Source of the DNA: Prochilodus magdalenae
Taxonomy: Eukaryota; Chordata; Actinopteri; Characiformes; Prochilodontidae
Direction: 5' to 3'
Length of the DNA: 64,000 nucleotides
NCBI GenBank assembly: GCA_024036415.1
Contig: JAMWET010000683.1
Coordinates: forward strand, 1 to 64,000
The notes beneath the pieces were generated by a model. It searched no databases. It worked only from the letters and a program-made list of their open reading frames with translations, and was not told the DNA's origin. Numbering within the stretch: the stretch's first letter is position 1; the number at the start of each line of letters is the position of its first letter. Both the position numbers and the translations under genes were made by a program. Shown here piece after piece: positions 38,271 through 50,600 of the stretch.

Positions 38271-39357
38271 TAGAAAATCAGTAATATGCCACTGCTTACA
38301 GCACCATTCTATTATTATTTTCTTTCTTCATGTCATTTTTGTTTTTACCAGCATATCTGGTGTCTAGTTATGCATTCTGTAGATCATTTGTCTTTGTTGT
38401 CCTATATACATTTCTGAGACAGAAATGAGTGATTGCTTGCAAATTCTGATAACCCAGCTCACTCTAAATGTACAATAATTTTCGTAAACATAAATGATTA
38501 TTATGGGCAATGATTTGCGTGTCCTCAGATGAATCATGATATCTGTGACATTGCCAGGTGACATTTGACATATCACAACTTTAATCGAGCTAAACTGACT
38601 GAATTGATTGAATAATCCACTTAAACGTTACTGGCGGAGTACAACAACTCGGCTGGATTCAGTGATTATCCAGCAGCGTAGGCAAGAGGAGAAAGACGTT
38701 CTTTGTGAAAGGGAGGGAGACAGCAGTGATGCAATAAGACGTCTACCTCCACTGCACTGGGGAATTTAATTCAATTCGAAGAGATTCAATTAAATTTCTC
38801 TCAGTTATATGTTTAGGGCACAGTTGTTTAGTCCTCAATGTACTTGCAGTTTCCATAGTATGAACTGTTTCATCAGATGTGTTGGGTGGGGAATGAGTAT
38901 GAAAAACTGTGTAAAAAGATGTCTAACCAGCTCGTGGATGGATCATAGAAACACAATCATAAAATAAAGCTAGCCAAAGAAGATTGGGGCCTAAGCGGTT
39001 TCAGTTCAGTTATTTTAAGGCAATCAAAAGTGGTTCAAAAACCCCAACATAATATTCCCAAGCCAGTTAAAATAAAACAAAACACTTATTTCCATTCCCT
39101 TTACACAGACCATAAAGTAGGTTTGGAAAGTTATTAGAGCTGGCAGTTGTGATTTTTGATGTTTTTATGCACACACACCACACAGGCTATAACATTTTAC
39201 TGTTTACATATCTATAAAATAATAATATACAAATACCCTGCTAAAATCTTCATTTATTTAATATCCAAAAGTTATTCAACTCATAATAACAAATTCATTT
39301 TACAGCAGCATCATCATCAGATGTTTAACATTTCACAGAGACCTTAACAAGTAAACA

Positions 39358-39452
39358 TCACAATTCTCAGACCAAGATTCAAACCCCAGTCTCCCACATG
39401 TGGTGGTGATACCCTGGGCAGTGGTGTTATCCATTGAGCTACACCAACCACA
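39358..39452 (-). mobile_element. tRNA-derived SINE head
   Basis: On the minus strand the sequence has a box A (GTAGCTCAATGG, 39431-39442) and a box B (GGTTTGAATCT, 39375-39385) about 46 bp apart, the spacing of a pol III promoter. The cloverleaf is not intact and there is no matching acceptor stem, so it is a SINE head and not a working tRNA gene. Confidence 0.6.
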
Positions 39453-40310
39453 ACCTGTTTCAGTGTTACTGAAGTCTAGAGTAGTCCAATGCTTGGGCCT
39501 CATTCACTAATTATTTGCTCCTTTGTGCTCTTAATTATGTATGCATGTATACAGTCTGTTTTTACCTAAGAACAAATCCCAAATAAGAAAACATTGGCAA
39601 GTGGTAGAATATTAACATTCATCACTTAAGAAGAAACTGGTGAATGATGCCTGTTGCTGAGAACACCAGCAGCTTCTTTGTTTAATGTGCAAATTTTCTT
39701 CCTTTTGCTTGTCATCGTTTCTCAGTAAGGGCCTACTGATAGTTGCACATCCTTTCAGACCCATAGTATAGAGTTTTCTTTTTAAACTAGAAGAATAAAG
39801 AGAAAATTTTTACTTTAGCTTTAGCAGATCTGAAGCAAGAGTGGAGCTCAATTCTCTTCTAGAATGTGCACATGTAGATTTGTACATGTAAACTACTGTA
39901 TATACAGTTATGGGCTTGGTGGGCAACTTTTTTTGTTAGCAGTACCACATTTAAATCATTTCAGTAATTAAAACTCCACATTTTAAAAAGGTTTTCTTTT
40001 ATATTCCTTCAAACCTCTTAGTTATGCAAGTGAATTATATCATACCTAATCTCTTCAGAAATGTTTCCTGAAAAATGAATAAGACAATACCACAATTTAC
40101 TGGAGGTTTACAGTGTTACATGATATTAATATAGCTAGCAAATCCCCTATTTAAACGTTGTCGATATGCCAATCTAAATGGCTAAACGCGTTATCACATC
40201 ATGACACTCAAAAAACTGATTCAAAGACGTGATACTAAATGCAGCATTTATTAATAACATTTGAATGTGTAAATTGTACTTTGTGTGTTTAAATTGTTCT
40301 TTAGCACCCA

Positions 40311-40404
<94 letters not shown>

Positions 40405-40425
40405 AGAGAGAGAGAGAGAGAGAGG
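40311..40425. repeat. Compound (AT)45-(GA)11 microsatellite
   Basis: Pure TA run to 40402, then GA at 40404-40425. Long AT runs are prone to hairpins and assembly error. Confidence 0.95.
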
Positions 40426-40649
40426 TAACATTATTAATAACATTATTAATGTAGTTAAATTATTAATCAGTTATGTATCTGTTCTGAAACAAGTTTGTTT
40501 CTGGTTTACGCTTTTGGCCCTCAAAATAATTCTGGGCCCTGGTCTCCACATAGGAAAGAAAACACTGATCCTAGATCAGAACCTCCACTCGTTCAATCAC
40601 AGGCTCCAGAGTAGCAGGCTACTTGACTAAGCCATCCAGTCCCGGGTCG

Positions 40650-41110
40650 GATGCTTTGCGTTCTACGAGGTAGCCCATTTTCAGCCATTGTTTCCGCGTC
40701 TGAACAGACCGCCACCAGTGTGTGGGTTTCTGTCGCCCCTGGAATGTCGCGCGTGGGAGGAACATTTGCGGAGAGTTCTCATACTCTCTCAGGATGGAGG
40801 TGGAGAAAGAAAGAGATAGACGGAGAGGGGAAGGGCAGGAGCGCAGAGAGCGAAAAAGTGCGAGAAAAATTTGAGAGAGAACTAGAGGGTGAGAGAATGG
40901 GTCACACGGAGAGGGGGAGAGAAAGTCTTTTTTCTTTTCCTCTTTTGCAGTCGAGTTGTTGTTTGGCAGCGAAAAGTAGGGACAGCATGACCGGAGTTTT
41001 AAACGTTAGCGCTGTGTTGGCATAGCAATGCGCGAGCCCTGTTGGAGCACCGAAGCCTGTCAGCTAGCACGACTAGCAGCGTGTGGCTAAACACGGCTCG
41101 CTCCGGAAAA
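40650..41110. promoter_or_regulatory. Orphan CpG and GA-rich block, possible transcript start
   Basis: CpG-containing sequence with a long purine tract (40795-40935), an acceptor-like TTTTCCTCTTTTGCAG ending at 40951, then CpG-rich GTTAGCGCTG and CAATGCGCGAGCCC. It looks like a 5' UTR or first exon, but the 124-codon frame through it has no recognisable domain. Confidence 0.3.
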
Positions 41111-41381
41111 CAATTACTCTATTGTGATAAATTTCCGTCTATACTCTGCGGTATATCCCTTACACATACTGTATATCAAAGAGGTCCTCAGAAGACGGCA
41201 AACAGCGAGACATCTTCGCAAATAATGAAATAATGAGCGGTGGCTTCTCCACACAATGCACGCCACAAAATATTGGACCACCATTTTGATAGTTTGAAAA
41301 TGAAGTGAGTCAGTGATATCCATTTGATCAACAACATATGCTCCTACCCCCACACTTGATATCTTCTCGCTGTATGGTAAT

Positions 41382-41430
41382 GAGGGAGGGAGAGAGAGAG
41401 AGATGGAGAGAGAGAGAGAGAGGGAAAGAG
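41382..41430. repeat. (GA)n microsatellite
   Basis: GAGAGAGAG blocks separated by ATGG. Confidence 0.85.
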
Positions 41431-42157
41431 TTTGTTCTCCCATGTGGTTTTGGCCTGTTTCAGGGAGTTTGGAAAGAGTCCACAATCTTTCCCAGCCCAT
41501 GCTTTGATATGGACGGAGCTCATTATGTAAGTAAATCTGTTGTCGGTGAATGAAACAATAGGAGGCTTGCTGGGGTAGGTGAGAGGAGAAGAGGTTCATA
41601 CAAAAGGCTCTGTGGAGGGTCACAGGTGTTTAATGCAAGGCAAACCAGATCCTTCGGCAACATACACAGACACACTCACACGTATGCATAGACGTGTGCT
41701 GTGTATATGTAGTATCCAGCCACCCTTTCTGCCTAGGGCATTCAACACACCACTCTCCATAGAAAATTGCTGCCGAAAAATAGGCCCGTGTCACCATGCC
41801 CAATGTCAGCTAGAAGGGTGTAAAGTCACCAGTAATAAGCTGTGGACCAGTAGAACTGTGTTCTCTATGACAGAGCTCCATCCAATATATCAGGGATATA
41901 TGAGTTAAAGTGGCCTTTGTGACCCATAACTAGACCTGTGGAATTGTGTTTAATATACCATTGTCCAACTGCAAGTCTAGCCATTGTTGATTGATGGTAC
42001 TTTGGGTTAGGGGGGAAAAAGAACAGTGTAAATGTGATGGGATAGGTCTGGGGTAGAAGGGTCACTAAAAAAAGCTGCTTCCTTGCCACCAACACAGCCA
42101 TTTGAATGTGTCTTCAGTGTGCACAAAAAGGAAGATGTAAATACAGTCTACACAATG

Positions 42158-42280
42158 CCAGAAAAAAAGTCTTTGCCCCCTTCCTCTTTTTTGGCATGTT
42201 TGTCACTCTTAAATGTTTCAGATCATATGACAAATTTAAGTATTAGTCAAAGACAACACAAGTAAACATTTTCAGTTTGG
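42158..42280 (+). mobile_element. DNA-transposon terminus remnant
   Basis: AAGTCTTTGCCCCCTTCCTC, then CATGTTTGTCACTCTTAAAT and GTTTCAGATCATATGACAAA, closely follow the left end of a widely dispersed vertebrate/fish DNA transposon (AAGTATTTGCCCCCTTCCTG-like). Only the first about 120 bp remain. Confidence 0.6.
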
Positions 42281-43239
42281 CAGGTAATGTGGTAATAAGG
42301 TTAGATTTTGTCAGAAACTAGTTTTGTTATAGTTACTGTTTTTGCTGTATGTTTCTAGTTAAGATTCATGTTAAGTATCATAAAGACTACCTTTACTGTA
42401 TACAGTTGTAAAAACATTTTTTTTGCCTCGTTTAATCCTTCCCAGAAGAGTACAGAGAACTGTAAGCCTTTTATTTGCATGGGAAGAAAGAAGAGAGCTT
42501 TAGAAAATGACCACCACCACACCCTGCGGTGAACAAAAATTGATATGTTTTATCCTATGTACATTTTTCCTCCAAATGTCACTCTATCCTCTAAATCAGA
42601 AGGATGTTCAGTAGAAAGTAAAACCAAAAAATACTACATACTCTAACACTGCTGCACAATGAACCAACTGGCAACCTCAACAACACATACCAGCAAGCTT
42701 TGTCAAAAGTGGTGATTAATTTGCCTTGGCGGTAGTCTTCTATACTTTGAGTAGCTGATGTTGTTATAGCAGCGTTCAAGTGCTGCTTGAACTTACATTC
42801 ATGAGACACAATTTGAATAAGCAGGAGTGCTAGCTTCCTTAAAGCATATTCACAGTCACACTGCTTAATCACCTAGTAATTCCAAGCACTCCGATTCTGG
42901 TTATGAGATGAACAAACCTGTATGTTATCAGCTATTTCAGCATAACCAGTAGAATGATCACCAGTGATACAGTATGCACTGTAAAACGTTTAGTTAGTGC
43001 AACCTAAAAATAAATGAATGTGGTAACATACAGTCAAAATACTTAGAAACAATTAAAGCAAAAATAATACTTTAGATAAACAAAAGTAGCATTTTATATT
43101 AACCATTAATTAATCAACACCAGTGTCCAAATGTGGTGCAAACGGGTAACAGAGATGTTTTACAGACAACCTGGCAGCCTGATTTTTTTAGAAGGAAATT
43201 GTTTACCATATTAACTCAACATATTTGCAGCCAGAATGA

Positions 43240-43410
43240 TTGCAGTGCTATTGGGAAGGAAGATAAAGGTGACCAGAAACGATCAATTATAAAAAAAAAA
43301 AAAAAAAAAACACATATATATGCAATATAAACTGAGAAACACATACAGAAGTAGGGCCTCTCAATTTGGTGTCAGGCCACCATGTTTGCTAACATAACAT
43401 GCCAGATGTC
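43240..43410 (+). repeat. Unclassified dispersed repeat, copy 1
   Basis: CAGTGCTATTGGGAAGGAAG (43243), AAAGGTGACCAGAAAC and GGCCACCATGTTTGCTAACA (43375) recur in the same order near 57.9 kb. An A21 tract (43290-43310) and a short TATA run interrupt this copy. Confidence 0.6.
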
Positions 43411-43917
43411 TCAGCATGGTAGAGGTTCCCATTTAGCTTGCAAGCATGAAACTGAAATTGTTCATATGTGTGTGTGTATATATACTGTAAATACAGAAAA
43501 AGCTACCTTAGCCATTACCTTCTCCTACACCTCCAGGGAGCAGCAGTGTTAATGAATATATAAGGTTCTGGTAGTTTACTGAAAACAAATAAAAACACAC
43601 CTGCATTCTGGAAATGGTGTGGGTTAGCTAACATAGTCCCCAGAAAGTAACTCAGAAAGTAGGTAACTCATGTAACTCAGAAAATAGGTTTATTTACTAA
43701 ATAGTAAAGAGAAAATATGTTGAAGGGTTAAGGGAAATTGCCACTCATTTACAGGTAAATTCATGAGCTGTCTGACTAAGACACAGACACACGTTAGGAC
43801 CAATATTGTGTAGGTTGTTTTATATAATCAGAAACAAAAACACTTTTTTGAAGTGACGAAAACACAAAAGGTATTGGTTTCATAAACCAAAACATTTTAT
43901 AAAGACTGCTTAGCTTA

Positions 43918-44110
43918 CAGTCATATGCAAAGGTTCGGGTGCCCTTATATTATTTAAGACTTTGAAAGTCTGTTTGAAATAAAGAAAACTAGAGAAGTGA
44001 GAATGATACAAGCCATTTGTGGTTCCTTTTTGACCATATTGTGTTGTATTTTGATCATATAAAATATGTATCAGTGAGAGTTTTCATGTCGTTAGACCCT
44101 AATTCTAACA
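43918..44110 (+). mobile_element. DNA-transposon terminus remnant
   Basis: CAGTCATATGCAAAGGTTCG followed by GGTGCCC resembles a known fish transposon terminus (TATGCAAAAGTTTGGGCACCC-like). The next 150 bp are AT-rich and non-coding. The other end was not found. Confidence 0.45.
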
Positions 44111-44219
44111 TTTCAGAGTTGTGGTGCCAATTCGTCACAGCATGTCCTTGTTTTATCCAAAAAATAAGCAAGAGATAGAAACAGAGAGGAAGCAGGCCTT
44201 AACGTTACTGCTTACCCTA

Positions 44220-44560
44220 AAAAAAGCCCATTTGCACACCCCCTGCAGAGTCACCTCTTTTGCCCCATGCTGAATGACCCAAAGATCCAGGGAGAGCTCC
44301 TCCACAGGGAAAAAAGGAAAAAAAAAGAGTGGAGCTTGTGGCAAGGAGGTCAAAGGAAGCTGCTCTTTTTTCAGTGGCCTGCTGGGGTTCATTAGGGCTG
44401 CGAGAAGGCAACCGCAAAAACCCACTGTGGTTAAAGAGGTCACCCGCGGCCCAGCGATGTGGCGCCGCTCTTCAGGGAAGCAGAAGAAGGGATGAGAGAG
44501 ACATTGATCAACCTCTGGCTATGCAAAACAAGTTTTCTGCTGTATACAGACATTGAATGA
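44220..44560. promoter_or_regulatory. Candidate conserved regulatory block with paired RUNX-type sites
   Basis: Complex sequence with AACCGCA (44410-44416) and TGTGGTT (44426-44432), RUNX-type half sites in opposite orientation 9 bp apart, plus AGGTCAAAGG near 44347 (nuclear-receptor-like). Function is inferred from motifs only. Confidence 0.3.
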
Positions 44561-46428
44561 AAAAGAGTGAGCTTTTAATGCAACAATGTTTCTTAACGTG
44601 ATATTTACGATAAAACTGCTCCAAGGAAAGCAAAAGGGTAATGCCACCGAAGAGCTACCTGTGAGTTTCCTGAAGAACATTATATACTATTAACATTCCT
44701 CTTCTTGTTTAACCCACCACTAGAATAATTAAGTATTTTTTTTATCTCCCATTAAAAACAAACCAGGGGTAAAGCGGTTACTAGCACGACATCCAATGTG
44801 CCTATGACAATAGCTAGGTTAATAAAAAGAAAAGGCTTTTTTCCAGTGACAGTGCTGACACAACAATGATGACTAGGAAAAGTTTTATGAAAAATTTTGG
44901 ATTTTGTGGCTGTAGCATTAAAAAAAAAAAAAAGATGTGATTTCAGTTTCCTCAACATGTAGAAATCACAAGCTCATTCTTTACCTAGCTAGCTCATTTA
45001 GAAAGCAAGGTTTTCAAAAGCACAGCCACAGCCTACAACACGAATACACAATTATCCTTAGTGATTCCAATGACAAACCCACAGAGTCAAGAAATCAAAA
45101 CTAGATGAAAATGAATGCAGGTTGGCGGGACAGCGGGATGATCTTTACTCTGGCTACTAACTAAATTGTGGAGAAACAAGGATCCCTTCACATCACTCCC
45201 TGGTTTGACTGGTATAATAAAAGAAACTGCGGTGGACATGGACCTGTTTTTTTGGGACTGATGTAGGCTTAAATTGGCATTGGCTACTCCGGCCACCGAC
45301 ACAAGGAATCTTGTGGCCAGAGCCACCAGTGCAAACGTATATCTGTCTAACCCTAGTTAAGTCACTGGCACTAAATGCTAACAGGTTTGCAGAGTTCACA
45401 AAAGTTCAGAGGTTGCCTGCAGCGCTGGGAAAAAACAGCTCTCACCTCAGACAGCATATCATAGAGATGATGAGAGGAGAGCAGATGGAGCCTGTGGTTT
45501 TTGGATTTGCTTTTATCTCTCGTTCTGTCTGTCTGTCTGCCTTTTGCGTAATCGAAAGCAAAGCCTGCCATAGGTAATTGCCTCTGCTCTTTCCCTGCAC
45601 AAGGGCATTCAAAACAACTGAAGTGATGCAGTGGCAGTCATTGACACCATTTATACACATATATAATGTGTGTAGTTCAGGAATGTTTCAATATTGGTGC
45701 CATTGCCCCACAAGTAAAATCACTACCACAAAGTGACATTAGGAGAACAGCGCTTAGCCCAAGTGCATGTCCTAGGGAAAAGGTTCTAAATGTATCTTAT
45801 GGTCTAAATGCTTTTTTGAAAGACATGTGTTTCATGGTGATACATCTTCCCGAGCCAACATAGCTGTGGCCATCTCTCTGTTTTACACTAATTTCTCATG
45901 TCATCAGTTTTAAACTGGCCATGCTGTGAACTTAGTTGTCCTGAATGAACAATGAAAGAACGAAACCGTACACTCTGTTTCTCTTCCAAAAGGCTAAAAG
46001 AAGAGTTCAATAGGAGAATTCTTTTCTGTGTTAGACGCCTTTAGCTAAGTTAATGTGACTATAAAGGAGCTGTTCAAATATTGTTCAAATAAAACATGTT
46101 CAAATACAAGGTACTGTGACCTGTTACACTATGACATCACAAATGCCACTGACTTGACATCATCAGTTTCACAAGTCATCACTTGTGTTCTGTCCTCAAA
46201 GCATGCAACATAAACGTCAGAAATGGTTCAAGCTCCACCAGTAAAGCGCCAGTCTAATGCTGAGACTAGCGGTTTAGTTAAATAGTTAAAGACATGAATT
46301 ACAGTGCATTTGCATTTTTTTTTTCATTCACTGAGATGTAAACACTGTCAGTCAGAGTATTTGGATGTGAAGTGGTCCACTGGGGACAAAGTTACAGTGT
46401 CAGACTGGTGACAGAGACCACAACAATG

Positions 46429-46620
46429 TACAACCCAGATCCAGAAAACGTTGGGACAGTATGGAAAACGCTATTTAAAGACGTGCCCTCTATTACATTT
46501 ACTTTAACTTATTTGATATATATTTGATATGATATTTCATGTTTTGCCTGGTCGACTTTATTTCATTTGTTAAACACACATATAACTACTTGTGTCTTCC
46601 TTTCTACTCCTCTACCACTC
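46429..46620 (+). mobile_element. Solo Tc1-like terminal inverted repeat
   Basis: TACAACCCAGATCCAGAAAA then CGTTGGGACAGTATGGAAAA (46429-46468) matches the TIR start TACAACCCCAATTCCAAAAAAGTTGGGACA-type of fish Tc1 elements. The following AT-rich part resembles the rest of such a repeat. No transposase or partner end nearby. Confidence 0.55.
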
Positions 46621-47588
46621 CAGTATTTAAAAAATACACTGTAGGTCAAAAGCTTATCTGAAAACTAATGTAAATCAAAGACCATTTTATGCATTAACTT
46701 TATTTTCTGATGTCTGGTTTTTATCACCATCAATGTGAACCATTCTGTATCTCCTGGCACAATTCACATCAAACCACTCTGAACGACTTTGTTTACAATT
46801 TTATTATGCAGAAACTTAGCAAAACTGCTGGACTTCTAATTTGATTCTTGCATTAATGTTGTTTACTAATCAGAACAAAACAGTTTTTCAGCCACAGTGT
46901 TACTGATCACATTTGGTCCACATGCATTTTATGGGAGAAGCACAGATCTGATGATGTAATGTGCCATGATGTCACCGTAATTGGCTGTGAATTAATGACA
47001 TCGGGAGCGGAACGGGACATCAGTGGACGTGAGCACTGCCCGCTCCTGCCTCCTAATGACTGGCCATTCATTAAAAGTGCTAACGAGTTTGAACTGGCTG
47101 TTTGCTGAGAGGGGGGCTGCGGGCCTGTGTGTCGGGTGGCCCCTGGTACTGCCTGACCGTTTTAAAGGATTTATGAGCAAGAAACAGGCAGGGGGAAAGA
47201 GAGTGAACATATACCAGGAGGTGAAAGAGAGAGAGAGGGAGATAGGGAGAGTGAGAGAGAGAACAGGATACCAGACTCCAGAGTGGACAAATGGGGAGGT
47301 GAAGATTCACAATGAAATGAAAGGGGGCGATGAAAGAATGCATATGTGGGGGGCATGAGGGAGCACATGAAAACTACAAGCAGTCTGCGTATTGCTCTGG
47401 TTCCACATGAGGAAGACTTTAGCAATGAAGATTTAACACAGGAACGAAAAGTGTAATTTCTCAGAATTCCAAAACACATTTTCAAATACTGAAACACAGT
47501 CAACTGATTTCATTTGGATCCTTTTCACTCCAGTCTGTTATCAAGGTTTACATCTCCATACTTACAGGAGTGGGCCAATGTCAGCACA

Positions 47589-47591
<3 letters not shown>

Positions 47592-47625
<34 letters not shown>

Positions 47626-47630
47626 TCTCC

Positions 47631-47661
<31 letters not shown>

Positions 47662-47684
47662 ACTCACACACACACACACACACA
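47592..47684. repeat. Compound (CT)n-(CA)n microsatellite
   Basis: CT with CCCT interruptions to 47661, then (CA)10 at 47665-47684. Confidence 0.95.
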
Positions 47685-50600
47685 GAGCTTGTTAGGTACT
47701 GTTTCACTCCCAGGCAGAATGAGTAGCAGGCAGGACGATGGGGATTATATGATTCAATATGTAAAGTGATCCAGTCTTGGGTGGGTGGCTTTTTTAATAA
47801 AACAGCCCATTCACTGTGTCCCTCTCTTTGATATCCCTGAGAAGACCTGCCTCCACTCTTGGAAGGAGGTAAACAGAAGCCCAGGAGAGGAAGCTGAAAG
47901 ACTTGCAGGTTATTAGAGGTTATGAATCCCCAAATTATGATATATGTTACTGTTTTTCTGGATAATTTTTAGATTTTCGTTGAGCATATCAGTGCAGATC
48001 GGTGAGACGTTCTTCCAAGAAACATGACTATACAAGTAGGGTATTTTAGTATTATACGTACTTTTCAATTTAGTGATGTGCAAAAGAGTGCAAAACAGTT
48101 TAAAATGTTATTAAATACAAGTTTTTCATGGTCAGGAAAGCAGTATATGATGTGTGCCTAGACAGTGACATTCACACCAGTAACTACCCATACTCACCTT
48201 AGCTGCCAAACTTTTCGAATGTGTATCTAGAAAGGTTAAAAGTGATATCTTTAAACTTAAAGAGGAACCAGAACGTTAAAAGAAAACTACGTGAAAAAAC
48301 AAGAGCTGGCATGTAAACAAAAAAATTTGGACTTCCAGGAAGCATGCTCGACCTGATACACAATAAACAACTCTCACTTTCAAATGAACATTAATTAAAG
48401 CTTTAATGTTTACTAAAACTGAAAAATCCACAGGTGTTTTTGTTTATCTTTCATTATCTATAGGTCTAAGGGGATGTGAGGCTGGAGGACGATTGAAGGC
48501 ATCATGAATACTGGTAGGAGCAAACATTAAATTAAATACATCATGTAATGCCCTTTGAGAAATGCTTGACTGTTTACTGCAAGGCAAGATAAAGCATACT
48601 GCCAAAATGATAAGGATGTACTTATCAAACAAAGGCGCTGCTGGTGTTATAGAACAATTGATTGACCATCTCAAAGTCCAGATCTTAACATGTGTAGAAT
48701 TACATGAATCAAGAAAAATCTAAAATGCATCTGACTACTTATACTGAAGTACTTATACTGAATTATGGAGGTTTAGAAGAAGCATGATTGCTGCAGAGTT
48801 CTGCAAAAACCTGAGGATGAGTCTCCTTCAAAAGAGTGGACACTCTAACTGACAAACATATTATATATTCTGTGCTTTACAACCGACGCTGCATTAGTAC
48901 CAAATAGCTGTTTTGAGAGAAAATTAAATAAATAAAAGGGTTGCTGTAAAAAAATGTCAAAAATGTGAAAATACAAATACAGTGCTTTTATATATACAGT
49001 ACATATGTTAAGCATTTGAATACACCATATGGGGTGATATATATGAGGTGACTTTTCGTAATAAATTCTAATAAATATAATTTTAGCAACAAAAGAAGAC
49101 ACATATTTCTCCACTCCAGCACTCTTTTAGTGTATGAGGTACAGTTTGTTGTCAGTACTTGGAAATATGCATAGCAACTTTAAATGTTAAATCATTACAA
49201 TAAAATTTTACTTTAAATATAAGTATTCACTGTAATTTCAAACATATATTTAAGTTTTTTGAAAATGAGCTTTTATTAGTGTTCAAACTCGAGTATAATA
49301 TATTACAGAAAACTACGTATTTGTGATGTATAAACAAATCAAAATTCCCACTTCAAGCTTCTGATTTACATTTTTTAACTTTATTTTCTGAATATAATCT
49401 TATTGAATTTGCTTTTCTGTTGGTCACGCTTACTGCTTCCTATCTTTCCTCTTCTCTTATTCAAAGTCCTTATCTTTCATCTACTAGCCCTGTCTTCTTC
49501 CTCATGTTATTCCCGTTCTGTGTTTGCAAGCCACTCGTACTCACTATACAGAAATGTACTGCTGGACGTGCATGTGTGTGCATTGGTAAGCAGCACATAT
49601 GAGGATCGCCCAACCGCCATCCCGACGTTTAGTCTTGCTCATTCAGCACTTTTTGACACTCTTCCAGAAAAGCTTTTAATCCCCCGTAATTCCTCACTCC
49701 TTCTGGAGTCTGCTGCGTATTTCCTACCACAGATGCCATATACTTCAACACGTGGAAAGAAAAACGTTAGCAGATACATAAAATAAATCGTGCCTTAAAA
49801 ACATTTGATGGATTGACTCAGGGCTTAGAGCCGGATAGGAACTTTTATGAAGTTTAATGTCAACTGGTTAATTATTTCAGAGGGACTTTCCCTGTTGTGC
49901 TGTTTTGGAAAGTTAATTAGTCTGTAGATTGGTGCTCGACTTTTACAGGTGAAGTGTTACGTGTCCTCACTACATCCCTCCTCTCACACATACACGTACA
50001 CCCACACACCCACACACGTCTGGACCCTTATCCATTAACCAGGATAATTTGAATTGTAAAGCAGGGTGCTCGCTTTTGGGAGCTTTTAGGGGCTTTCCCT
50101 TAAACTTACAGCCTAGCATATCAGGCACCTTTTACAGAATTGGCACAACATAAATGTGATGTATTCAGCTCCAGCGGGCAAACCACAACCAAACAGACAA
50201 CTATGGCTACTACTTTTTTGTATTTGTTGTCATACTATTATATGTTCTGTAATTTATCAAATCTGAACATGGTGCTGTATGTCTGGTTGGAACAACTCTT
50301 ATATACTAAGCATTTAAACACAAAACATAGAGTAACTGTGTAAACTATGTGTCAGCTAAATGTGAACTGACTATGGGTACTGTAAAGTTTTCTGTAACTG
50401 CCAGAGCTGTGTAGAAATGATTCTGTAATAACATAACTGTTAAATTATTGAAATATTTTGAAACGAGGTTATTATAATGTATATTTAAAAGTTATTATTT
50501 TCTAATTGTTTAAACAACACATGCTATTGAGCACAACAAACAATAGACATATTTGCATAATGAAGAAGTATTTTAATTTTTGCCAATTTAGATTTTTCTA

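Noticed and set aside
40651..41025. 124-codon open frame on the plus strand
   Set aside because: Composition follows the GA-rich tract (RERERE-type run), with no domain or family resemblance; kept only as a possible non-coding exon.
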